A stretch of 64,000 nt of DNA from Alisma plantago-aquatica (lineage: Eukaryota > Streptophyta > Magnoliopsida > Alismatales > Alismataceae). The translations under genes were made by a program, and so were the position numbers. Where the stretch lies: the NCBI GenBank assembly GCA_963693085.1, contig OY856409.1, positions 518,096,303-518,160,302 of the forward strand, read 5' to 3'. The notes below the pieces were generated by a model that was given only the letters and a program-made list of their open reading frames with translations, did no database searches and was not told where the DNA came from. Numbering within the stretch: the first letter of the stretch is position 1; each line of letters opens with the position of its first letter. Below are positions 1 to 12,275 of the stretch, piece after piece.

Positions 1-2769
1 TTTCTTAAGCAACACCCTTCTCTCACCATGGATTTGATAGGTGATCCTAGGTGGAGTGTCGACTTAGATGTGGTGGTGATCCATCTTGATGCCCGATTTG
101 TGATAAAGGATTGTGTAAAACCCCTCTCTCTTGGTTGTTGTGATGTGAGCCAATTCCTTTGATCCTTTAGGGTTGTGAATATGGTGATCTTGAGGTTGAT
201 GATGACCATTTTGGGCTATGCTTCATGCTTTGCATGACATGCTCTATAGTAGTGTTGCCCGACACCTCTTTGTCCAGGGTTTAACTCTTGGCCGATACAT
301 CCAGTTGTATTGTTGACTTAGTGACCTATATGGCCCTCTTAACCTAAGTGGTGAGCTTGGGTGATACACTTTAGACCTAGTACTCTGCATGATACCCTCT
401 GGGGAGAGGTTGCCCGATACCCCCTTGCCTTGAGTTTGGTCTTGGCCGATATGATGCTACCATGCTCATGGATGATATGGTTTGATAATGTGGGTGATAG
501 AGTGCCTTGATCGATGGAGGTTGTCCCTTGTGCATGACACACGCTCCTCTAGTTCTAGTTGCATGGCACACCTCTGTGCTAGCTGCTCTCTAGTGCATGT
601 TAGAGTGTAATTTGGTTGGCCGTCATGGTAACATGTGCTTTAGGGTTTGAAACCCTAGCCGTTTATCTTTTGGTGAGGGTATGACCTTGCCCGATACGAT
701 TTGTAGTGAGGGGCGCCCTACCCGTCACACTTCTAGTGAGGGTAGCGGGCATCTTTGGTGGAGATATGTCTAACCCGGAAAACCTAGTTTATGATTCTTT
801 ATCTTATAATCACATCTTTGTTGACAATATGAAATGGATAATGGTTTGTAAACCAATGACTTGTTGGATTCTTAAAAGGTAATGTCAAATAAAGATAGTA
901 TGATGATAGTTTATGTATATGAAAGCATAACTAGATGCCCACGTTTTGATAGTAAGTAATGTGATTGATATAATAGAACCTGATGACATGATAAGCAGAG
1001 GAGCTGTATGCCTAGTAATTTTAAAGATGTCTCTTTTATACTAACCATGCAGGTTACAAGATGAATTCATATCCAGGTAAGAGCTATGAGGCACATGTGT
1101 TTGAATGACACTGTATCATGATGATAACTCTTGTTGATGAGTTATATATGAATCACCAGTGTGGTAAGATAGGTCTAAGGACCTGATAAAGGTTGAGTGC
1201 CTAATGAGGTGTTATCCTCTTGTTGATGAGATAGGGATTGTTATTCCAGGTGATGATGATGATGCCTTAAGAGGCAGTGGTTTTCTATAATAAGGGATTG
1301 AGATCCCAGGACGATGTGATGATGACAGTAATAATATAACTCACTTCTTGTATGTTTTACAACTTGGTTGCCTCAACAATCCACTTAAAATATACTAATT
1401 AATTACAGTGGAACTGAACATGTAGTTTTCCCTGGCCATAGATCCATCATCGTCAGTAGCTGGTGATGGTGAAATAGATTATCCTGCGGGTTAACTCAGA
1501 GCGTATATTGTTGAATATGTGGGGTTTCTCCTAGCCAAAAATAGGAGGATTTGAGTGCAACTGCGGTTGTAGACTCAGGATATATGGAGCATGTTGAATA
1601 GGCTCATGGCTCAGGATATGTGATAGAGCATGTGTTCATGGCTCAGAGCACGGTGAACAGGCCCGTGGCTCAAGTTTTAATAGCGCCGAGACCTGTACCA
1701 AGGTGGGCTAGAGTTATGGGTAGCTTGCAGAGCTGACCCGGTGGCTGAGGCCACTTAAAGCATGAGATTGCGGTCCTGCTTTAGTTCTCATGCACTGACC
1801 ACAAGGTGGTGAGGTCGAGGAGTCTGGCTCTTCCATTGACCTTGTATGGCACTGGCTCAGGGTTTCGCAGCCGTTGGTTGGATTTGAGCGGCACAGCTCA
1901 CTTCCTCAGGGCATAATAATACATAATTCAGCCGAATAGTGTTTGTTTCTTAGTATAAATACAAAATATTGGTTGAGACCTTGCTTGTGTAGTTGATCTT
2001 GTTATATCTTGTAGTTACCTATACGTTCCTTATGTTTTGTGATAAGATCTTATAAATCTTATCTTGTCAATCATGTTCCATAAAAGAAAATTAGGTTATA
2101 TGCCTCATGTAATCTTGGTAAGATGGATGATATAGTAAGTTCTGCTCGACACGTTGCTCATATAATCTACGTATATCAGTTATCCACTTTTCTTGCTTTA
2201 AGCTTTCTGGAGTTTTATAGTTTCGGTGGGGAGTTATGTTTCTCGCTGGGACTATGTGTCTCACCCTGCTGCTTTACACCCTTTTTAGGTGATCGTGCTA
2301 GACGTGGTGGTGGTTGTGAGGTTGCGGCTGAGCAGCAAGAAGGGAAGTAGAAGCAAAGAGATGGACATGCTACATGTTTTGGTGTTTGTAGTAGAGTTCT
2401 ATTGTCATCTCTGTACTCTCAGGTCCTCAGAGGTGTTTTGATGACGTTTCACGATGTATAGCTGTTGTACTCTTGTTCATCCTGCTGTTGGCCTTATGTG
2501 GCTTGTTATGTACATATAAACAGGTGATGAACTCATGTGCTGGCAAGCCAGCTGGTTTCTGTAAGCTGTGAACTTAAGTTAGGGCTTGTGTATGATCATA
2601 TAACATGTTTCTTTGCAAGATGAGGATCTGAATATAATATAGTTCTCTTTTTTATGTCTTTCTACAAATGGTTTTAATTAACCCATGTTTTTGGTAATAT
2701 GTGGTTTATGGAAGTTCTGCGCATTTTTGCGTGTCACCTTGCTATCTGTGTGATGGCGGGGTGTCACAT
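1..2769 (+). mobile_element. Long LTR or LTR-containing fragment of a Ty3/gypsy-type element, left end outside window
   Basis: The segment ends at 2769 in GGGGTGTCACA, an LTR-like CA terminus, exactly where the neighbouring internal domain of the array starting at 2770 is interrupted. A TATA-like TATAAATA lies near 1954. No open frame of useful length is present; the longest short ORFs have no recognisable domain. A loose motif of the type TTGSCCGATA recurs in the first 700 bases. The left terminus was not found, so this could be a solo LTR, the 3' LTR of a full element, or a longer fragment. Orientation rests only on the TATA-like box and is uncertain. Confidence 0.45.
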
Positions 2770-2993
2770 AAAAGATGTGGGAAAGAGAGAGAGCATGCTA
2801 TATATAGTTCTAGAGTTAACTTAAAAGTACAAAACATCTAGGAACATAACCCTAATCCTTATCTTAACTTATGTCTCCTAACTAGACCTTCACTTTGATT
2901 TCTAATATCTTTAACTTAATCTTATATACCTAGGGCTTAGAACATATGAATCTTTAGCTTAGTGGCCATCTACTTGTTGATCTGATACCATAA
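2770..2993 (-). mobile_element. Truncated second internal domain of the non-coding LTR array
   Basis: These bases match the right part of the internal domain at about 6971-7199 nearly base for base (GATGTGGGAAAGAGAG, then the GGCCATCTACTTGTTG tract). They end at 2979-2990 in a minus-strand primer-binding site with one change, TGGTATCAGATC. The order read on the minus strand is therefore LTR, internal, LTR, internal, which is one unit more than a normal element. The copy is broken at 2769/2770 by the LTR-like sequence to its left. Confidence 0.75.
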
Positions 2994-5900
2994 TGTAACG
3001 CCCCTCCAAGAACATACATGACGGCGAAAGCAAACCCTATGTTGTCCATAACATGGGTCACTCATCTTGGAGGATCATTACAAAACATGATATACATTGC
3101 AACAAGATAATTGAAACACCATGCATTAACTCAAAAGTAGATTCATACATTATTCTTTGAAAGGGAAAACATAAATTGTCTCATCTTATTTCAAAACCTA
3201 ATACATGTAGCCTAAGAAAATCTAAAGCATGAACTTAAACTAAACTAGATAATCTATGGAGTGGTAGATGGCACCCCACCAAGCTAAAGTCTCCTTGATC
3301 AGCTACACTCGAAGGCCCGCTTCAATTCCTTCTTGCTCCTTGATCTAGGGACATCTCGTCCCACGACCATGCGAAACAAAGAAACAACATAAGTAAGCGA
3401 CACTATGCATGTTATAAGAACTAAAAATAAGCGTATATACTTGAACTAAAATAAACTTGACATAGCTTGACATTAAGAATTACCATTACACATTAGCTTT
3501 CATTACATCAATGAATTAAGAACATTATTATATGCATTCTCTCCATCACTTCCCACATGGGGCACATCATGCTCGGAAAGCCCATCATTGCTAGGAAGCC
3601 CATAATGACCATAAAGGTCCATCATTGCAAGAAACATATAATAAGTTTTGTATTTCTCTTAACTTAACATTAACATCATTGTTCTAATCTTATCATCAAT
3701 GTAAATTGTCCTCATCCAATAATTGCACCAAAGTGCTCATCAGGATGGTTAAGGATCATCTTAGTTGCACCAAAGTTCTCATCAATGCCATAAAGACAAA
3801 ATAACATAAAGAGGAACAATTTACAACTTAAGTGCATTATCTTAATCATCATGGGATTTCTCCCTCTTAATCTTGACATTAATATTACATGATTTACATG
3901 ATTCCTTCTTCAATTTCTTTAATCATTAGATGAGCATACATTAAACTAATGAGCATCAATGATAAGAATAAGACTTTATGATTATAGCAACCAACAAGCA
4001 ATGATAAAATCTGAGGCATGATCATTATCTTAATTTCATTCATGAACTTGGAAACTTAAAGCTAGATCATACATAACAAGCAATTCATCCAAGATATACA
4101 TGCATAGTGGCATGACCTGCTTACCTGGAGCAAGGTAGAATCTAACTTGGTCTCTCTGACCTTGAGTCAAAACCTAAGACAAACTTCTCTTGTCTTGATT
4201 ATGCTCTAAACACATGTTCATAGTTATTAAACATCATAAATCAATACCTTGTATTGATCCTTGGTTGAATTAGGGTAAATTATGGTTTGAGTACATTAGG
4301 CTTAGGCTTACTGTTCCACATCATTAGATTAGGAAAACTTGGTTGGCTTAAATCACATTAATTACATGTAATGCTTAATTAGGGTTTCATGAGTCAAAGT
4401 AGGGTTTATAATAAAACATCAGACCAGGAAGAAAAATCATAGCTTGAAAACTCTAAAATCAGATGCCTATCGAAAAACCCTTTCTAAAGAGTATTTATTC
4501 ATAATTTTTTGAGATGGTATGAATTAGTTATGAAATTTTCAATCTAGACCAATAAGGACCCATGAAACTATATTGTGACACTAATGGAAATGAAAAGAAG
4601 AAGTCCGGTTTAAATACTTGCAAAAAGACTGGAACATCTAGGGTGTGCATTACAACAAATGAAATTCATGAGGGTAAAAATGTCAAATGACATGCAATCA
4701 TCTTCTTTCTCAACTAAGTGTGAAGATTAGGCAAACAAGACCTTAGATTTGCAATTCCAAACCAAGATCTAGTAGAAACTGGTGCAAGAAGCAATACCAT
4801 CGACGTCCTCACGGTGTGCTTATCTCGGGGACCCAAATATCAAGTTGGATGGTGACATGAAGGTCCAACACCTACCTAGGTTTGAAAGACTATTTGTGTA
4901 ACATGGAAAAAAGGGGGAAAGCATGGATATACCTGATATCAAAGATTCAAGTTCACAGAAAGCTTCTCTGGGACCAACTGGACAACTTCATGTGATTATC
5001 AAACCCTACAGAGGGAAAAGGCACACCGACACACACCAACTTGCCAGAAACCCAAGGTAGAATCATGGAAGGTGGACACACATTCCTTGAGGTCAAACAA
5101 ATGACTGAAAAAGATTTATGTGCCTTCGAGTATACCCTATGAATGCTTATATATATGTCTGAAATCCTGGTTTCTTCGGGAGACCCAACGCCAGGGAAAA
5201 CAAGGGAACTTTGGGGAAGTCTAGACGATTGAGGGTTCTAGGGAACGAAACCCTATGGCATCTGGTATGGTTGAGTTTGTGAAGATGTGAAGATTGTGAA
5301 GGGGGAAATAGTTTGTGATGAGATGTTGTGGAGAGAGAGATTAGGAGAGGAGGGGAAGTTGGGGATTGTAGAGTCCTAAGAGCCATGGACTCGCGTAGGG
5401 GAGATAAAGCAGTGGCCACCATATGAGTTTGTGAAGACTAGGACTCTAGGAGTGAGGTCAAACAAATGACTGAAAAAGATTTATGTGCCTTCGAGTATAC
5501 CCTATGAATGCTTATATATATGTCTGACATCCTGGTTTCGTCGGGAGACCCAACGCCGGGGAAAACAAGGGAACTTTGGGGAAGTCTAGATGACTGAGGG
5601 TTCTAGGGCGCAAAACCCTATGACATCTGGTATGATTGAGTTTGTGAAGATGTGAAGATTGTGAAGGGAGAAATAGTTTGTGATGAGATGTTATGGAGAG
5701 AGAGATCAGGAGAGGAGGGGAAGTTGGGGATTGTAGAGTCCTGAGAGCCATGGACTCGGGTAGGGGAGATAAAACAGTGGCCGCCAAATGAGTTTGTGAA
5801 GACTAGGACTCTAGGAGAGCCATCTGATCTGGCCAAAAAAGAAAGAGAGTGAGTTATGCACATGATAGTAGAAAAATCAACCAGAACCATATTGAATCAA

Positions 5901-6459
5901 TGAAATAAATTCGAATATTACTAGGATTAGGGTTTCAACTTTGCAAAAACTTTCCAAAAATATTTGAGGGTTCAAATGAATTTGTATTGACTTAAAATTT
6001 GAACCATAGGCTAATCTAATGCTATACATACTTCTTATATGGTTAGATTCAAGTTTTGTGCAAGTTTATAATCATATTTTCCATATAAATCATTAAACTT
6101 TATTTAATGCATTTAATTGATTAAATAAGAGGAAATTACCTTCCATTGTGAGTTCTTGAGTCCAAAACCGAGATAAACATTAATTGTATCCTAAAATTTC
6201 TTATTTCATATATATATTATGCCTTTTTGAAAAACTTTCATGGAGGAGAGAGAAAAAGAGCTAGTTTTCCTTTTATGTGTATTGGATTCATTTAATTGCA
6301 AAGAAATTAAAGGAAACATATCTTGATTTCTTTTTTGTATCAAAATTATACCAATAATACAATACTTGAGAAAATTTGCATTAAAGTCTACATTTTTTAA
6401 TATGGAAATTTGCAATTTAGACCCTAAACTAATTTTATTTAAAACTTTGGGATGTTACA
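2994..6459 (-). mobile_element. Long terminal repeat A (3466 bp) of a coding-free gypsy-type element
   Basis: It is bounded by TGTAACGCCCC at 2994 and GATGTTACA ending at 6459 (on the minus strand it starts TGTAACATCCC). It aligns along its whole length with the LTR at 7200-10303. The 362-bp length difference is explained almost exactly by a 365-bp tandem duplication inside this copy. The short ORFs within it (for example 5147-5422 and 5512-5787 on the minus strand) are the two halves of that duplication read as protein and show no domain. The LTR size and the adjoining polypurine motif resemble the Tekay/Del chromovirus group. Confidence 0.85.
5091..5820. repeat. 365-bp tandem duplication inside LTR A
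   Basis: The block beginning GGTCAAACAAATGACTGA at 5091 starts again at 5456 and runs to about 5820, with scattered differences. The sister LTR at 7200-10303 has a single copy beginning near 9304. The duplication therefore arose in this LTR after the two LTRs were made, or was lost from the other. Confidence 0.9.
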
Positions 6460-6473
6460 ATTCTACCCACCTT
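6460..6473 (-). promoter_or_regulatory. Polypurine tract of the non-coding LTR element
   Basis: On the minus strand AAGGTGGGTAGAAT abuts the TGTAACATCCC start of LTR A. The upstream tract (AGAGGATGAAATTTATTT) resembles the conserved end of Tekay/Del pol just before the 3' LTR. Confidence 0.75.
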
Positions 6474-7184
6474 AAATAAATTTCATCCTCTAAATTTCAT
6501 TATACTACCCACATTAGGGTTTTCCATAATCTGTGTATTCTTATTCTCTGATACCATTTCAAAGTCTAAATATGTTACTTAAGATATGACCCTCTCATGG
6601 TTAAATATATAAACTGGGCCTAAGATCTATACATATTACTGATGGAGCTTGGAATCTGTCTTATAACATCATCATTGACTTGACACAACAAACCTCTCTT
6701 ACCTACTGCTTCTACCGTGGACCCTACATGCTTATTTGATTAAGTTTAGGTGACTATATGTCTCAAACATTTAGTCCAACTCTTATAGTCTATCACCTTT
6801 GGATACATGTCGACCGCTCATATATGCAAAGGTGACATATATAATCACACTTATCTTAGCACCTCCCTCATGCACATGTCCCATACCACATGCACTTTAA
6901 AGGACAAGACAAGCATGATTATGCATATAAAATTCTCTCTACAAAATCCCATAAGTCTGTGTCCCATACCACAAAGATGTGGGAAAGAGAGAGAGAGAGC
7001 ATGCTATATATAATTATAGAGTTGACATAAAAGTCCAAAACATCTAGGCACATAACCCTAATACTTATCTTAGCTTATGTCTCCTAACTAGACCTTCACT
7101 TTGATTTCTAATATCTTTAACTTAATCTTCTATACCTAGGGCTTGGAACATTTGAATCTTTAGCTTAGTGGCCATCTACTTGTT

Positions 7185-7196
7185 GCTCTGATACCA
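7185..7196 (-). promoter_or_regulatory. Primer-binding site (tRNA-Met type) of the non-coding LTR element
   Basis: On the minus strand TGGTATCAGAGC lies three bases inside the boundary of LTR B (7200-10303). This is the usual plant reverse-transcription priming site. It fixes the orientation as minus and makes LTR B the 5' LTR. Confidence 0.9.
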
Positions 7197-7199
7197 TAA

Positions 7200-10100
7200 T
7201 GTGATGCCCCTCCAAGCACATACATGACAGCAGAAGAAAACTCTATGTTATCCATAGCATGGGTCACTTGGCTTGGAGGAACATTACAAAACATGATATA
7301 CATTTCAACAAGAAAATTGAAACACCATGCATTAACTCAAAAATATGTTCATACATTGTTCTTTGAAAGGAAAAACATAAATTGTCTCATCTTATTTCAA
7401 AACCTAATACATGTAGCCTAAGAAAATCTAAAGCATGAACTTAAACTAAACTAGATAATCTATGGAGTAGTAGATGGCACCCCACCAAGATAAAGTCTCC
7501 TTGATCAACTACACTTGAAGGCCCGCTTCGATTCCCTCTTGCTCCTTGATCTAGGGACATCTCATCCCACAACCATGTGAAACAAGGCAACAACGTAAGT
7601 AAGCGACACTATGCATGTTATAAGAACTGAAAATAAGTGTATATACTTGAATTGAAATAAACTTGACATAGCTCTACGTTAAGAATTACCATTACACATT
7701 AGCTTTCATTACGTCAATGAATTAAGAACATTATTATATGCATTCTCTCCATCACTGCCCACATAGGGCACATCATGCTCGGAAAGCTCATCATTGCTAG
7801 GAAGCCCACAATGACCATAAAGGTTCATCATTGTGAGAAACATATAATAAGTTACTTAATTCTCTTAACTTAACATCAACATCATTGTTCTTATCTTGCC
7901 ATCAATGTAAATTGTCCTCATCTAATAATAAAATTAATGTGCTCATCAGGACGGTTAAGGCTCATCTTAGTTGCACCAAAGTTTTCATCAATGCCATAAA
8001 GAAAAAATAACATAAAGAGGAAAAATTTACAACTTAAGTGCATTATCTTAATCATCATGGGATTTCTCCCTCTTAATCTTGACATTAACATTACATGATT
8101 TACATGATTCCTTCTTCAATTTCTTTAATCATTACATGAGCATAGATTAAACTAATAAGCACCAATGATAAGCATAATACTTTATGATTATAGCAACCAA
8201 CACGCAATAATAAAATCTGAGGCATCATCATTATCTTGATTTCATTCATGAACTTGGAAACTTAAAGCATAATCCTAGATCATACATAACAAGCAATTCA
8301 TCCAAGATATATATGCATAGTGGCATGACCCGCTTACCTGGAGCAAGGTAGTACCTAACTTGGTCTCTCTGACCTTGAGTCAAAACCTAAGACAACCTTC
8401 TCTTGTCTTGATTATGTTATAAACACCTGTTCATAGTTATTAAACATCATAAATCAATACATTGTATTGATCCTAGGTTGAATTAGGGTAAATTAGGGTT
8501 TGAGTGCATTAGGCTTAGGCTTACTGATCCACATCATTAGATTAGGAAAACTTGGTTGGATTAAATCACATTAATTACATGTAATGCTTAATTAGGGTTT
8601 CATGGGTCAAACTAGGTTTTATAATAAAAAAATAGGATGAGGAAGAAAAATCATATCTTCCAAACTCCAAAATCAGATTCCTATCGAAAAACCCTTTCCA
8701 AAGAGTATTTATTCATAATTTGTTGAGGCAGTATGAATTAGTTATGAAATTTTCAATCTAGACCAATAAGGACCCACGAAACTATAATATGACACTAATG
8801 AAAATGAAAAGGGGAAGTCTGATTTAAATACTTGTGAAAAGACTGGAACATCTAGGGCATGCATTACAATAAATGAAATTCGTGAGGGCAATAATATCAA
8901 ATAACATGCAGTCATCTTCTTGCTCAACTAAGCACAAAGATCAAGCAAATAGGACCTTAGATTCGTGATTTCAAACCAAGACCTAGTAGAAACTGGCGCA
9001 AGAAGCAATACCATCGATGCCCTCATGGCGTGCTGATCTTGGGGACCCAAACCTTAGGTCCGACGGTGACATGAAGATCCAACACCCACCCAGGTTCGGA
9101 AGTCTATAGGTGTAAAGGGGAAAATAGGGGGAAACCATGGATATACCAGATATCAAAATCTAAGTTCATAGAAAGCTTCTCTGGGACCAACTGGACAACT
9201 TCATGTGATTATCAGACCCTATAGAGGGAAAAGGCATGCCGACACACACCAACTTTCTGGAAACCCAAGGCAGAGTCATTGAAGGTGGACGCACAGTTCT
9301 TGAGATCAAACAAATGACTGAAAAAGATTTATGTGACTTCATATATACCCTATGAGTGCTTATATATATATGTCTGACGTCTTGGTTTTGTCGGGAGACC
9401 CAACACCGGGGAAAATAGGGGAAATTTGGGGAAGTATAGATGACTGAGGGTTCTAGGGCACAAAACCCTATGGCATTTGGTATGGTTGAGTTCATGAATA
9501 TGTGAAGATTGTGAAGGGGGAAATAGTTTGTGATGAGATGCTATCGAGAGAGAGATCAGGAGAGGAGCGGAAGTCAGGGACTATAGAGTCCCAAAATCCC
9601 TAGACTCAGGTAGTGGAGATAAAACAGTGGTCGTCAGATGAGTCCGTGAAGACTAGGACACTAGGACAGCCAGCCGAATGGGCCAAAAAAGAAAGAGAGC
9701 AAGTTATGCGCATGATAGTAGAAAAATTAACCAGAACCATATCGAATCAATGAAATAAATTCAAATATTACTAGGATAAGGGTTTAAACTTTGCAAAAAC
9801 TTTTCAAAAATATTTGAGGGGTCAAATGAAATCCTATTGACTTCAATATTGAACCATAGGCTAATCTACTGCTATACATACTTCCTATATGGTTAGATTT
9901 AGGTTTTGCACAAGTTTTTCATACTTTCCATATAAATCATTAAACTTGATAGTAATGCATTTAATTGATTTAATAAGAGGAAATTACCTTCCTTTGTGAG
10001 TTCTTGAGTCCAAAACTGAGATAAACATTAATTGTATCCTAAAGTTTCTTATTTCATATATATTATGCCTTTTTGAGAAACTTTCATGGAGGAGAGAGAA

Positions 10101-10303
10101 AAAGAGCTAGTTTTCCTTTTATGTGTATTGGACTCATTTAATTGCAAATAAATTAAAGGAAACATATCTTGATTACTTTTATGTATCAAAATTATATAAA
10201 TAATTCAATAGTTGAGAAAATTTGCATTAAAGTCTATGTTTTTATATGGAAATTTGCAATTTAGACCCTAAACTTATTTTATTTAAAACTTTGGGATGTT
10301 ACA
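7200..10303 (-). mobile_element. Long terminal repeat B (3104 bp), 5' LTR of the non-coding element
   Basis: It starts TGTGATGCCCC and ends GATGTTACA, and is homologous throughout to LTR A (2994-6459) apart from the tandem duplication there. The adjacent primer-binding site shows it is the 5' LTR on the minus strand. Many point differences between the copies suggest an old insertion. The bases just outside, CCAAA at 10304-10308, are the candidate target duplication, but the partner end is not in the window. Confidence 0.85.
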
Positions 10304-10429
10304 CCAAAAAACCTATAAAACATGCAAAAAGCCTTCATAAAGGAATTTGATAGAAATATACATATTGAGGAAAATAACATGTAATATAAAATGTATAGAT
10401 GTGATTAAAGTGCAGTAAGACACAAGATG

Positions 10430-11410
10430 AAGTCCTAAAATAGGACTGAATCAATACACATAGTCTCCAACTTGAAACTTGAATGGACTATGATAGTTGT
10501 CTACATACAGACTCTGTCTATCTTGTGCTGCCTCCAACTGTTGTTGGATTACCTTGATCTTATCTATAGTCTATTGTACCAGATTAGGACCCAACAAATG
10601 GTACTCACCTGCTTCATATCAATAGAGAGGTGACCTACATCATCTTCCATACAAAGCCTCATACAATGCCATGTTCGTACTCATCTAATAATTGGTGTTA
10701 TAAGAAAAGTCAATTAAACTTAGGTGAATATCCCAACTTCCAAGAAATTGAAGTGCACATGTCCTCAGAAGATCCTCTAGCTCTGTACGATATTCTCTCT
10801 AACTGGCCTTTTGTGTATGGGTGAAAGGTTTTAGGGAACCTTAATTGTTTCCCCAACATTGTATGTTAATGCTCCCAAAATTGGCTCATAAATTAAGGAA
10901 CCCTGTTAGTCACTATGGTAATTGGTATGCCATGCAAATGAACTATCTGATCAACACAAATATGTGCTGACTTCTCTATTGTATAGATGGTCTTGATCGA
11001 AAAAAGTGAGCTGACTTCGTGAACCGATCAACAATTATCGAAATGAAATGATGCCCTTGGTTGTCCTAGGTAGAAAATCACAAAGTCTATGTTATACGAT
11101 CCCATTTTCACTCTAGAACTGGAAACGGTTGTAACATCCCTACAGGCTTTTGATGCTCTGCTTGAACCTACTGTAAAACTTGGTAGTTGGACACAAACTT
11201 GGCCACGTCATGTTTTAGACAATGCCACCAATACAAACACTTAAGATTATGATACATATCTTTATTGTCAGGATGCATCGCGTACATTAAGGAATGAGCT
11301 TCCTCAAGTACCATCTCCCTCAGACTGTCAACATTAGGAACCACTATTATATTGTGAAAACACAATCCCATCATTTGTCTCATGAAACCTATCATTCTTC
11401 TTATTACCAA
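10430..11410 (-). pseudogene. Ty3/gypsy integrase remnant of host element G1
   Basis: Reading minus from 11410, a short open frame carries the H2C2 zinc-binding integrase N-terminus (REMVLEEAHS, then HP..KDMYHNLKCLYWWHCLK, then FVSNYQVLQ). About 700 bases on, near 10680-10620, is the integrase landmark MALYEALYGR followed by a stop and CRSP. Near 10530-10440 is a C-terminal stretch like AQDRQSLYVDNYHSPF..QVGDYVY. Several stops and shifts separate these blocks, so it is dead. It belongs with the gag (23.5 kb) and protease (12.9 kb) pieces on the same strand. The sequence between 10304 and 10430 is AT-rich with nothing recognisable. Confidence 0.75.
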
Positions 11411-11741
11411 ATTATTCTTTAACTAAGAGATGAATGTGAAGCAAAGGAGATAGATGGAGCTGATAAAGGACTGTGACTGTATTATAGACTATCATCCACA
11501 AAAGGAAAATGTAGTGGTTGATGCTTTGAGTAGGAAGTCATCCTCATCTTAACTGTTGATAAAGTGTAGTTGCACTCCATGGAATGTCACATGCGGGACA
11601 TGCTAGGGTTGCTTCAGAAAATGAATGTTCAGGTCGAAGTATCTCTATTGGCATGTTTGATGGCACAATACAAGTGAAGTTGGTGTTTATTCTACAAATC
11701 AAAGATGCATAGAATAATGATGGCGTGATAAAAAATAAAAT
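11405..11741 (+). pseudogene. Ty3/gypsy RNase H fragment in inverted orientation
   Basis: On the plus strand the RNase H end of a chromovirus pol is readable: M.VKQRR*MELIKD, then DYHPQKENVVVDALSRKS near 11480-11550. The linker to integrase follows with poor coding quality. The Trp codon of the usual RRW motif is a stop (TAG). This piece points opposite to the integrase that starts at the same spot on the other strand (11410), so the two halves of a once-continuous pol now meet head to head. Confidence 0.7.
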
Positions 11742-11791
11742 TGTAACGTCCCAGGATTTAAGGCCTTGGATAACATAATCTTAAAAATAAT

Positions 11792-11935
11792 GATTGGACT
11801 ACCCATATCACTAAAGTGAACCTCCTTTTTTGGGAGCCCATCACTAAAGAACTCCATAGTTAAGCCTGCTCAGTTTGGAGTAGTACTAGGATGGGTGACC
11901 AGTCGGGAAGTTGACCCTGGCTTGCGTGTGAGAGA
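11792..11935 (+). pseudogene. 5S rRNA-like core, copy 1
   Basis: The internal control region of plant 5S rRNA genes is well preserved: box A-like AGTTAAGCCTGCT, intermediate element GAGTAGTACTAG, box C-like GGATGGGTGACC. The 5' third is diverged, and the 3' end of a true 5S gene is missing. It is unlikely to give functional rRNA, but RNA polymerase III promoter activity is plausible because the control boxes survive. Confidence 0.75.
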
Positions 11936-12131
11936 GGAAAAAACATGCAGTGAAGGCTAGTGGAGGTTTGTGGGGCCAGTCGTCAATCCTGAAACTCTAC
12001 TAGAGCCTAGGGCAGTGGGCCCGATTGTTACAATTTTTGTGCTATGGGTTGCGTGCCAGAAAGTAAGTTCATTTCAAAATCAATATCCCTTGGGTTTAGA
12101 ACACCTTGGATAACATAATCTTAAAAGAAAT

Positions 12132-12275
12132 GATTGGACTACCCATATCACCAAGGTACACCTCCTTTTTTGGGAGCCCATCACTAAAGAATTCCATAGT
12201 TAAGTGTGGTCAGTTTGGAGTAGTACTAGGATGGGTGACATGTCTGGAAGTTGGCCCCAACTTGCGCGTGAGTGA
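12132..12275 (+). pseudogene. 5S rRNA-like core, copy 2
   Basis: This is the second unit, 340 bp downstream of the first and in the same orientation. It contains AGTTAAGTGTGGT, GAGTAGTACTAG and GGATGGGTGACA. The intermediate element is identical to copy 1, while the box A-like and box C-like blocks carry changes. Confidence 0.72.

Larger units (their letters stand above)
6460..7199 (-). mobile_element. 740-bp internal domain of the non-coding LTR element
   Basis: This is everything between LTR A and LTR B. Reading minus, it opens with a perfect initiator-tRNA-type primer-binding site (TGGTATCAGAGC, 7185-7196). It closes with the chromovirus-style tract that ends AAGGTGGGTAGAAT (6460-6473), directly against the 3' LTR. 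Between them are no gag or pol motifs in any frame, only AT-rich sequence with a GA-rich patch. With 3.1-3.5 kb LTRs, this looks like a non-autonomous element that keeps only the cis signals and would depend on a related autonomous chromovirus for its proteins. Confidence 0.8.

Noticed and set aside
5147..5787. Two similar 91-residue minus frames, looking like a duplicated gene
   Set aside because: They are the two halves of a 365-bp tandem duplication in non-coding LTR DNA, and the sister LTR has no equivalent intact frame of that length.
5091..5820. Possible CRISPR-like or satellite array
   Set aside because: Only two long direct copies with no spacers; simply a tandem duplication.
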